DNA of 13,534 nt from positions 1-13,534 of the forward strand of contig JALOBO010000035.1 in NCBI GenBank assembly GCA_023228225.1, written 5' to 3'. This document shows positions 6,790 to 13,534 of the stretch, piece by piece; positions within the stretch are counted from its first letter, which is position 1; the number at the start of each line of letters is the position of its first letter. Position numbers and translations under genes: made by a program. The DNA comes from Clostridia bacterium. Lineage in GTDB: Bacteria; Bacillota; Clostridia; Christensenellales; UBA1242. The notes under the pieces are model-generated. The model saw only the letters and a program-made list of their open reading frames with translations. It was not told the origin of the DNA and did not search any database.

Positions 6790-7374
6790 TTATTCTAAAT
6801 ATGCTGATTTATTTTTAATTAAATAATTTGCACCAGAATATATTGTCAAAAATATTGCAATGGCAAAAATTGCATATGTAAATATTGTAAATCCTACAAG
6901 CCACATTCCGCTCACAATATTATACTCGGTATTAAATGCAATAGCCATAATCATAGGAATAGTAGTATCCAAGCAAGCGGTTTTATATTTGCCCCATTTA
7001 TCAGCGGCAAGAACTTTTCCATTTGCTGCGACAACTTGCCTTAATGCACCTATAATAAAATCTCTACCAATTATTGTAATGCAAGCAAGCGCCCCATATG
7101 GAGCAGGGATTGTTCCATCGGCTACAACCATAACAAGAGCAGACATAACAAGTAATTTATCTGCAATCGGGTCTAAAAGTTTACCTAAATTAGTAACTAA
7201 GTTATACTTGCGTGCAATATGACCATCAACAAAGTCGGTGCATGCCGCTATAATAAATAATATAACCGCAATAATTTTGCCATAAGGCACAAAGTCCGTT
7301 AAATAGAAGAATATCATAACTAATGTTAAAAATATCCTACTAAAAGTAATTTTGTTTGGTAAATTTAATTTCAT
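6790..7374 (-). CDS. pgsA: CDP-diacylglycerol--glycerol-3-phosphate 3-phosphatidyltransferase
   Basis: PgsA is an integral membrane enzyme that joins CDP-diacylglycerol and glycerol-3-phosphate to phosphatidylglycerol phosphate, the first committed step to phosphatidylglycerol and cardiolipin. The 194-residue length is normal. The complete CDP-alcohol phosphotransferase signature is present: Asp47, Asp50-Gly51, Ala54-Arg55, Gly64, Asp68 and Asp72, which are the metal- and substrate-binding positions. Hydrophobic segments are visible at about 9-26, 33-47, 75-105, 138-155 and 155-180. The N-terminal LPNKITFSRI is also typical. Its ATG overlaps the rimO stop as ATGA (7374-7371), and GGGAG lies 8 bases upstream inside rimO, so it is translationally coupled to rimO. 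The related PssA and cardiolipin synthases of this family are less likely given the match and the context. Confidence 0.95.
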   Translation of the reverse strand: MKLNLPNKITFSRIFLTLVMIFFYLTDFVPYGKIIAVILFIIAACTDFVDGHIARKYNLVTNLGKLLDPIADKLLVMSALVMVVADGTIPAPYGALACITIIGRDFIIGALRQVVAANGKVLAADKWGKYKTACLDTTIPMIMAIAFNTEYNIVSGMWLVGFTIFTYAIFAIAIFLTIYSGANYLIKNKSAYLE

Positions 7375-8729
7375 ATTATTGTTTCTCCCTTTAAATCATA
7401 TTTTAATGCATCTGTAACCATAACATCGCACATTTGCCCAATACTAATTTGTTTATTCGATGTAAAATAAACAACTCCGTCTATATCTGGCGCTTGATAC
7501 TCGTTACGCCCATAGTAACCATTAACAGTTGTGCCTTCACAAACCACTTTTAAAGTTTGTCCCGTAAAGTATCTATTATTTGCTATTGCTATTTTTTCTA
7601 GAATTCGCATAAGTCGTTTATAGCGTAATTTCTTAATAAAATTTGGGATTTGTTTTTTAAATGAAGCCGATGGCGTATCATTTTCACGCGAATATGTAAA
7701 CACTCCTATATTACTAAGTTTGAATTCTTTTACAAATTTTAGCAACTCTTTAAAATCTTTATACGTTTCCCCAGGAAAGCCTACCATAAAAGTTGTGCGT
7801 ATGGCAATAAAAATTGAACTAGTTTTAAATTTATTTATTAAACTTATTATACTTTCATATGTACTTCTGCGGTGCATTCTTTTTAGTACTGGCGTGCTAA
7901 CATGTTGCAAAGGAATATCAATATATTTGCAAAGTTTTGGATTACTTCCTATTTCTGCAATAAGTTCATCGGTTACTTTTTCGGGATAACAATATAATAG
8001 CCTTAATTGTTCTAAATCCTTAATTTCACAAAGTTTATGTATTAACTCAATAAGCATATTTTTTTCATAAAGGTCTTCACCATAACGCGTAACATCTTGT
8101 GCAACGAGAATTATTTCTTTTGCTCCGTGCTTAGATACAAGTTCATTTGCTTCATTAATAAGTTCTTCTATTGATGTTGAAATAAACCTACCTCTAATAC
8201 TAGGAATAGTACAATAACTACATAAATTATTACAGCCATCGGCAATTTTTAAATAAGCATAATGACTGGGAGTTGTTGTTATTCGGTTAAAACAATAATT
8301 TTTTGCAAGTTTTTCATTTTCTTTACTCTCTATGGCATTTTCCGGAAATTCAAGGTTATAAAGTTCATAAATAATCTTTGTAATTTTATTATAATCAGAA
8401 ATTGCAATAAAAGCATCAACTTCTGGAAAATTTTCTTTAATTTCTTCCAAATACTTTTGAACTAAACAACCTGTTACAATCAGTTTTTCGCAATTAATAA
8501 CTTTTTGCTGTATCATTTCTAATATTGCTTGTATTGATTCTTTTCTTGCGCTTTCAATAAAAGCACACGTGTTTACAATTATGATTTCGGCATCTTCGGC
8601 TTTTTCACAAAACAAAAAACCCGCCTGTTTTAAGGTGGCTAAAAAATGCTCAGTATCAACTCTATTTTTATCACACCCTAATGAAATAGTGCCTATTTGT
8701 TTAGATAGCAGTTCTTCTTTTGTAATCAT
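7371..8729 (-). CDS. rimO: Ribosomal protein uS12 methylthiotransferase
   Basis: RimO is a radical-SAM enzyme with two iron-sulfur clusters that adds a methylthio group to a conserved Asp of ribosomal protein uS12. The protein is 452 residues, typical length. The N-terminal UPF0004 domain has SLGCDKN (Cys19), VNTCAFIESARKES (Cys55) and VTGCLVQKY (Cys88), the ligands of the auxiliary cluster. The radical-SAM motif is CNNLCSYC (Cys166, 170, 173), followed by TIPSIRGRF. Later landmarks are LVAQDVTRYG, LLYCYPE, DIPLQHVS, RTTFMVGFPGET and the C-terminal TRAM region with YQAPDIDG. SIRGR and LLYCYPE favour RimO over the tRNA enzymes MiaB and MtaB. It starts 5 bp after ftsK. A possible ribosome site GAGG lies 13 bases upstream within the last ftsK codons, farther than ideal, so coupling to ftsK translation is likely. 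Confidence 0.95.
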   Translation of the reverse strand: MITKEELLSKQIGTISLGCDKNRVDTEHFLATLKQAGFLFCEKAEDAEIIIVNTCAFIESARKESIQAILEMIQQKVINCEKLIVTGCLVQKYLEEIKENFPEVDAFIAISDYNKITKIIYELYNLEFPENAIESKENEKLAKNYCFNRITTTPSHYAYLKIADGCNNLCSYCTIPSIRGRFISTSIEELINEANELVSKHGAKEIILVAQDVTRYGEDLYEKNMLIELIHKLCEIKDLEQLRLLYCYPEKVTDELIAEIGSNPKLCKYIDIPLQHVSTPVLKRMHRRSTYESIISLINKFKTSSIFIAIRTTFMVGFPGETYKDFKELLKFVKEFKLSNIGVFTYSRENDTPSASFKKQIPNFIKKLRYKRLMRILEKIAIANNRYFTGQTLKVVCEGTTVNGYYGRNEYQAPDIDGVVYFTSNKQISIGQMCDVMVTDALKYDLKGETII

Positions 8730-8734
8730 TAATT

Positions 8735-11527
8735 TTATATATCCTCGCCATATTTTTCTTTAAATTGTTCCATAGTAATATAAACTGTGCGTGCCTTACT
8801 TCCATCAGATGGCGATACATATTTTGCACGCTCCATTTGGTCAATAATGCGTGCGGCTCTGGCATAACCTACCGAAAATCTACGTTGTATCATAGAAATT
8901 GAGGCTTGCCCACTTTCTATAACCAATTTTAATGCTTCCGGCATAATAGAGTCAAAACTGTTATTAGTATTTTCGCCATCAAAGTCATTAGCATTTTCTT
9001 TGTATAAAATATTTTTTTCTATTGATTCGTCAAAATAACCTTCGTTATTTTTCTTAATAAATTCAACAATTGCTTTTACTTCTTCGTTAGACACATACGC
9101 ACCTTGAATTCTAACCGGCTCAGCAAGGTCTTGCGGAGCATAAAGCATATCTCCTCTGCCTAGTAATTTTTCTGCACCGCTACGGTCAAGTATTGTTTTA
9201 GAATCTGCAAAACTTGTAACCATAAAAGCGGCACGCGTAGGCAAATTCGCCTTAATTGTACCCGTAATAATATCAACAGATGGTCTTTGCGTTGCAATAA
9301 TGAGATGAATGCCCGCCGCCCTAGATTTTGCTGCAAGCCTATTAATTTTATTTTCAATTTCACGTTTAGAAATAAGCATTAGATCGGCAAGTTCATCAAC
9401 AATTATAACAATAAGCGGAAGTTTATCTTCTTCGCCACTTTCCACAATGCCCAAATTGTTATATTCTTTAATATCTTTTACGCGGGCAGTTTGGAATAGG
9501 TTATATCGCCTATCCATTTCTTTAATAGCCCATTCAAACGCATTAACCGCTTGATCGCATTCGGTAATAACTTGTGGAAGCATTAAGTGTGGCAATCCAT
9601 TATAAACCGCAAATTCAACGCGTTTAGGGTCAATTAAAATCAGCCTTAAATCTTCTGGCGAAGTCTTATATAGGAAACTTATAATAATAGAATTTAAGCA
9701 CACACTTTTGCCCGAACCAGTAGCCCCAGCAACCAAAAAGTGTGGCATTTTTTGTAAATCGCCAATTTTAATTTCGTCACTAATATCTTTACCTATTCCA
9801 AATGCCAATGGTGATTTATGATCCATAAATTCTTTACTATATAATATATCTTTTAAAGCAATGGTATCAATGTGTTCGTTAGGCACTTCTACCCCTACTG
9901 CGCTTTTTCCGGGAATTGGGGCCTCTACTCTTATTTCACCATACGAAGCAAGCGCCATTGCAATATCATCAGCGTGTAACTGAATGCGTTTTACGGGAAT
10001 GCCGGCTGGCATTTGAAGTTCATATCTCGTAACAGCAGGACCTCTTGTAATTTGAATAACTTTTGCTGGTATTCCAAATTCACCAAGAGTACGCATTAGG
10101 GTTTTTGCCTTTTCTTCATAGTCTTCACTAAAATCTTCTGGATTTGTTGAAATAGTGTTAAGCAGTTCAAAAGTCGGCCTTACATATTTAGATATTTTAT
10201 GTGCTTTTAATTCCAGATTAGAAGGTAAATCCGTTTTACTTAATATATTTTTATTTCTAAACCTTGTAGGCACTACACCATCAATAAATGTGGGTTCCAA
10301 ATCGGGCAGTTTTGCGCCATAAATAGAATCATAACTCCTTTCGGTACTATCAAGCGAACTTGTTGGTAAAACGACATCAAATGGCGAATTTTGAGAGTTT
10401 TCGGCAGTAACCTGATTTGCTTCTTGCAAATTATTGTTTTGAGATTGTGTTAAACTGTTTGCCATTCCACCTTGTATTGCCGAAGTTTTAAAATCGGGTT
10501 CACTACTTCTAAAAAGCCCAGCAGTATAATTTTCTGGGGTATCAGGCGTTTTGCCAAATAAGTTAAATCTATCTCTTCTATGTTCAAAATTAGGCGAATT
10601 TCCAGCGCTAGTATTTAAATTTTCTGTTGCTTTTTCAGCCTCATTGTAACTATGCTTAATATCAGGATTTGCATAAGAAGTCGGTGGAGTTAAAATAAAA
10701 TCTTTTTTAGCTCTTGAATCCATATTAGAAAAACTTTCCGTTTCTTTTTCACTTTTATTATAATTTACAGGAGGTTGACGGTTTGCAAAAGGTGAGTACG
10801 GTTTATTATCAAGCCCAAGTTTTTTCCTTGCATCGCTGTTTACAGCATTAGTTTGCGAAAGTGCCTGCACTTGCTGACTAAGCGTTGAACTATTGTTTAC
10901 ATTATTTGGCGTAAATTCTGTGTTTCGCTGTGATACAACTTCATATGTTTTGTAGCCCTCAGCGTTACCGCTGGCGCCACTTACAGCTTTTTCGTTATAA
11001 GGATTAAGAATGCTACTGCGAAAAGATTTTTTTGAACTGTAATGAAAATAATCTACTACAAGTGCAATACAAATTATAAGCAAAACACCAAAGAACACAT
11101 ACGCTCCCATAGCATATAAAAGTTTATAAAAAGGGTATATTACAAGTGACATAACAACTCCACCCGGTGTAGCCGAATTGTAAGTGTTTGTAATAAATTC
11201 ACCAAACCCATCATTAATAATATTTGAAGTAAATAGTAATTGTAAAAGCGAAATCACACTAAAAAATGTAGCACTAATATAAACAAGATATTTTTTTGAA
11301 AAGGCATATTTTTTATTTTTTGTAAGTGCAATACCAATAAAAAGCATTACAAAAAAAACTATAATTATGGCCAATCCAAAAGTACCTATTAGCAAGCGCT
11401 TTATTGGTGCTAAAAATGATATTGCCAGCGACAGAAATCCTAAAAAGCCAAACAAGGCTAAAATATAGCCCGATTTTTTATCATTTACAACTTTATCTTG
11501 TACGCCATTTAATGAATATTTTTTCAA
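8735..11527 (-). CDS. ftsK: FtsK/SpoIIIE-family DNA translocase
   Basis: This hexameric ATP-driven pump moves double-stranded DNA through the division or sporulation septum and helps resolve chromosome dimers. It has 930 residues. Four membrane segments lie at about 20-42, 46-69, 80-100 and 125-160, followed by a long Ser/Asn/Gln-rich linker (about 165-440) and the alpha/beta motor. Walker A is GATGSGKS (601-608), Walker B is VIIVDELADL (707-716), then SRAAGIHLIIATQRPS and the RGDMLY segment (791-796). The winged-helix gamma domain (about 862-928), which reads polar DNA sequences, contains QRRFSVGYARAARIIDQ. The membrane anchor makes it SpoIIIE-like rather than SftA-like; whether the cell sporulates cannot be told. 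The start is TTG, with GAGG 8 bases upstream and no better start nearby. It leads a probable ftsK-rimO-pgsA operon. Confidence 0.96.
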   Translation of the reverse strand: MKKYSLNGVQDKVVNDKKSGYILALFGFLGFLSLAISFLAPIKRLLIGTFGLAIIIVFFVMLFIGIALTKNKKYAFSKKYLVYISATFFSVISLLQLLFTSNIINDGFGEFITNTYNSATPGGVVMSLVIYPFYKLLYAMGAYVFFGVLLIICIALVVDYFHYSSKKSFRSSILNPYNEKAVSGASGNAEGYKTYEVVSQRNTEFTPNNVNNSSTLSQQVQALSQTNAVNSDARKKLGLDNKPYSPFANRQPPVNYNKSEKETESFSNMDSRAKKDFILTPPTSYANPDIKHSYNEAEKATENLNTSAGNSPNFEHRRDRFNLFGKTPDTPENYTAGLFRSSEPDFKTSAIQGGMANSLTQSQNNNLQEANQVTAENSQNSPFDVVLPTSSLDSTERSYDSIYGAKLPDLEPTFIDGVVPTRFRNKNILSKTDLPSNLELKAHKISKYVRPTFELLNTISTNPEDFSEDYEEKAKTLMRTLGEFGIPAKVIQITRGPAVTRYELQMPAGIPVKRIQLHADDIAMALASYGEIRVEAPIPGKSAVGVEVPNEHIDTIALKDILYSKEFMDHKSPLAFGIGKDISDEIKIGDLQKMPHFLVAGATGSGKSVCLNSIIISFLYKTSPEDLRLILIDPKRVEFAVYNGLPHLMLPQVITECDQAVNAFEWAIKEMDRRYNLFQTARVKDIKEYNNLGIVESGEEDKLPLIVIIVDELADLMLISKREIENKINRLAAKSRAAGIHLIIATQRPSVDIITGTIKANLPTRAAFMVTSFADSKTILDRSGAEKLLGRGDMLYAPQDLAEPVRIQGAYVSNEEVKAIVEFIKKNNEGYFDESIEKNILYKENANDFDGENTNNSFDSIMPEALKLVIESGQASISMIQRRFSVGYARAARIIDQMERAKYVSPSDGSKARTVYITMEQFKEKYGEDI

Positions 11528-11551
11528 AATAATATCCTCACTAACAACATA

Positions 11552-11581
11552 AGTATACCATATTTAACATTAATATTTCAA
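11552..11581 (-). promoter_or_regulatory. Promoter of the ftsK-rimO-pgsA cluster
   Basis: The minus strand has -35 TTGAAA (11581-11576), an 18-bp spacer and -10 TATACT (11557-11552), 24 bp before the TTG start. It lies in the 95-bp gap after the M16 protease gene, where no terminator is visible, so read-through from upstream may add to it. Confidence 0.7.
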
Positions 11582-11622
11582 TTAAACAAAATCTAAAATT
11601 AAAATATTTTTTAAATTAGTAA

Positions 11623-12888
11623 TTATACCAAATATTTAAGCAAATTACCTGATGATTTTGGACCTACAAAAGAAACGCAAATATTTTTTTGTAATAATAT
11701 TTTTCGTGCTACCCTATTAACATCTGCAATTGTAACTTTTTCGTATTTTTTAATTAATGCATTAGGTGAAATTACCTTGCCATAAACCGCAAGTTCTTCC
11801 GCGGTAGAAGTCGCAAGTTTAATTGTAACTTCTTGTTTCATTTTAATAGAACTAATTAGATTGTAAACCGCGGAATCAAACTCCTCTTTTTTAACACCGT
11901 TTTTTACAAGTTCATTAGTTAAGTCATTAATCGCACACATTGCTTTCACGGCATTTTGAGGACGAGTTGCAAAGTGTGCAACAAGAATACCACCATATTT
12001 TTCGGAATCGTTTTGCGAATGTACACTATACACAAGTCCGCGTTTTTCCCTAATTTCTTGGAAAAGCCTTGAACTCATACCGCCACCAAATATAAAACTA
12101 AAAATTTTAACCGCTTGTAAATCTTTGCTATAAATATTAACTGTTGGGTAAGCAATAGCAATATGAGATTGCTCTATTTTTTTTGTCTTGCCAAAATATT
12201 TCGCAACAGGTAAATGCATTTCTTTTTTATTCAAAGGCAAAACTGGTATTTTTTTATGTGAAAAGTTTGGCACAAAATATTTTTGCACTAATTTTTCCGC
12301 ATCTTCAAATTTAATTTTGCCCGCAAAAGATATTATGGTATTTTGAGCAGTATAACGATCTTTAACATATTTTAAAATATCATCTCGCGTTATTTCCATT
12401 AACGATTCTTTGGAACCTATTACAATATTTGAAGCGGGATGCCCTTCATAAAATATTTTAATTAATCCTTCTTCGCATACCGCTTCGGGTATATCTTTAT
12501 ATCGTGCAATTTCTTCTAAAATCACTTCACGCTCACGCACCAGTTCTTCGGCAAGAAATTGCGAATTAAAGTACATATCGCTTAAAATTTCTAAACATTT
12601 TTCTGCACTTTCTGATAAAGATTTTGTGTGGTATAGAGTATGTGTTTCACAAGTAAATGCATTTACATTTGCACTTAATGCATCAAGTTCTGCAACAATT
12701 TGCTGTGCTGTGCGTTTTTTTGTGCCTTTAAACATCATATGTTCTATATAATGTGAAATTCCGCTTATTTTAGGAGTTTCATTTATACTTCCGGTTTCTA
12801 TGCTTACGGCTATCGCCACGGTTTCAAACTGCGATTTTTCTACTACAACTAATTTTAAACCGTTATCATATAATTTAACTTTTTTCAT
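11623..12888 (-). CDS. M16 family zinc metalloprotease (MlpA/YmxG-like)
   Basis: This is a pitrilysin-type (M16B) zinc peptidase of 421 residues, the length expected for one two-domain subunit. The inverted zinc motif HxxEH is HYIEH (His46, Glu49, His50), and the third ligand is a Glu of the VILEEI stretch about 75 residues later (Glu125 or 126). ANVNAFTCETHTLYH (73-87) and the glycine-rich loop FGGGMSSRLFQEIREKRGLVYSV are typical of the processing-peptidase group. No signal peptide or membrane segment is seen, so it is probably cytoplasmic. The natural substrate is unknown to me. Neighbours support the B. subtilis ylxY-mlpA order: a polysaccharide deacetylase gene lies just upstream. The ATG follows AAAGGGG at short spacing. 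It is preceded by its own promoter. The start and family are secure; the exact role is not. Confidence 0.93.
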   Translation of the reverse strand: MKKVKLYDNGLKLVVVEKSQFETVAIAVSIETGSINETPKISGISHYIEHMMFKGTKKRTAQQIVAELDALSANVNAFTCETHTLYHTKSLSESAEKCLEILSDMYFNSQFLAEELVREREVILEEIARYKDIPEAVCEEGLIKIFYEGHPASNIVIGSKESLMEITRDDILKYVKDRYTAQNTIISFAGKIKFEDAEKLVQKYFVPNFSHKKIPVLPLNKKEMHLPVAKYFGKTKKIEQSHIAIAYPTVNIYSKDLQAVKIFSFIFGGGMSSRLFQEIREKRGLVYSVHSQNDSEKYGGILVAHFATRPQNAVKAMCAINDLTNELVKNGVKKEEFDSAVYNLISSIKMKQEVTIKLATSTAEELAVYGKVISPNALIKKYEKVTIADVNRVARKILLQKNICVSFVGPKSSGNLLKYLV

Positions 12889-12940
12889 AATACCCCTTTA
12901 TTTTGTTGTGGCTAATATTAAATTAAATATTAATACATAT

Positions 12941-12969
12941 ATGATATAATAAAGCATTAATTTGTGCAA
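12941..12969 (-). promoter_or_regulatory. Probable promoter of the M16 protease gene
   Basis: The minus strand has -35 TTGCAC (12969-12964), a 17-bp spacer and -10 TATCAT (12946-12941), about 52 bp before the start codon. The sequence around it is very AT-rich, so other positions are possible. Confidence 0.6.
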
Positions 12970-13030
12970 GTAAATTAAAGTTATTTTAAACTTTTAAACT
13001 AATAGTATATAATTATAGAATTTAACAAAA

Positions 13031-13534
13031 TTAAACAGGATTTATGTTTTGACTTACACTAACTATATTAAAATTTTTCGCAAGATAAAATTTTATAATG
13101 CTGTCAAGTGCCGATAAAGTGTGCGCAGTAGGGTGCATTAAAATTAGGTCGCCATTTTTAGGATTTTTTGTAGCCCTATTATAAACAAGTTCTTGGTTTT
13201 TATCACGCCAGTCAATAGTATCTTTACTCCACATAATAGTTGTGTAACCTAAATTTGTAGCAACATCAAGCGTAACGCCACTATATGAACCCGATGGCGG
13301 TGCAAATAATGTCATTGAGTAGTTTGTGAGTTCTTTTATTAACTGATGTGTAATGTAAATTTCTTCTTGATTACGGTCTACACTTAATTTTTTATGATCT
13401 TTGTGCCAATAACCGTGATTACCTATTTCAAAACCTTGTTCATAAATGCTTTTAACAGTATTCGTATTAGAATTAGCCCAGCTTCCACCAACAAAAAATG
13501 TGGCGGTTACATTGTTTTTTTTTAGCCACTGCAT
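13031..13534 (-). CDS. NodB-type polysaccharide deacetylase (YlxY/PdaB-like), 5' end beyond window
   Basis: The last 168 codons of a carbohydrate esterase family 4 (NodB homology) protein are present. The methionine at the very edge is probably internal, because the usual TFDDG motif that should precede NNVTATFFVGG is missing and must lie outside the window. Seen here are motif 2 as NHGYWH (two metal-binding His about residues 39 and 43 of the fragment), motif 3 as APPSG, the DTIDWRD segment of motif 4, and motif 5 as LILMHPTAHT. In motif 3 an Ala stands where catalytically competent members usually have Arg (RxPxG). Such proteins normally act outside the cytoplasmic membrane on cell-wall glycan. 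Its place directly upstream of an M16 protease gene matches B. subtilis ylxY-mlpA. Activity of this protein is uncertain because of the motif 3 change. Confidence 0.9.
   Translation of the reverse strand: MQWLKKNNVTATFFVGGSWANSNTNTVKSIYEQGFEIGNHGYWHKDHKKLSVDRNQEEIYITHQLIKELTNYSMTLFAPPSGSYSGVTLDVATNLGYTTIMWSKDTIDWRDKNQELVYNRATKNPKNGDLILMHPTAHTLSALDSIIKFYLAKNFNIVSVSQNINPV

Noticed and set aside
12970..12995. AAAGTT/AACTTT hairpin after the deacetylase gene as a terminator
   Set aside because: The stem is six weak pairs and the following T-run is short, so it is not convincing.

Overview
The window is AT-rich chromosomal DNA of a low-GC, Gram-positive-type bacterium, most likely a member of Clostridia or a near relative. 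The reasons are a Phe T-box riboswitch ahead of pheS, a membrane-anchored RNase Y, strong AGGAG-type ribosome binding sites, and a gene order that recalls the Bacillus/Clostridium block ylxY-mlpA ... spoIIIE/ftsK ... rimO-pgsA ... recA-rny. TGA is used as a stop codon. I cannot name a genus from the sequence alone.

All nine genes lie on the minus strand, so the window reads from right to left. At the right edge (13534-13031) is the 3' part of a NodB-type polysaccharide deacetylase. Then come an M16 zinc protease with its own promoter (12888-11623) and a promoter-led cluster ftsK/spoIIIE-rimO-pgsA (11527-6790), in which rimO and pgsA overlap by 4 bp. Next is recA with an extended -10 promoter and a clear terminator (6638-5565). 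After recA comes rny, with a consensus promoter about 330 bp upstream of its start codon and a large terminator hairpin (5529-3505). Last is the pheS-pheT operon, with a near-consensus promoter and a complete T-box leader (2903 to the left edge). pheT is cut by the left edge.

These are mostly core housekeeping genes: chromosome translocation and recombination (FtsK/SpoIIIE, RecA), membrane lipid synthesis (PgsA), ribosomal protein modification (RimO), mRNA decay (RNase Y) and tRNA-Phe charging (PheST). I see no CRISPR array, phage module, insertion-sequence transposase, toxin-antitoxin pair, rRNA or tRNA.

The unexplained parts are in the two longer gene-free stretches. Between the pheS promoter and the rny terminator (about 2904-3504), two diverged copies of a stem-loop-rich sequence face each other. 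Each arm ends in a 27-bp palindrome with the same 8-base core and compensated stem changes, and a possible 4-bp TATT direct repeat flanks the whole. This looks like a non-coding mobile (MITE-like) or repeat element. Between rny and recA (5168-5564) there is a long rny leader holding an 18-bp palindrome that fits the Gram-positive LexA/SOS box pattern, whereas no such box is visible at recA. I found no clearly new biological system; these two regions are the best leads.
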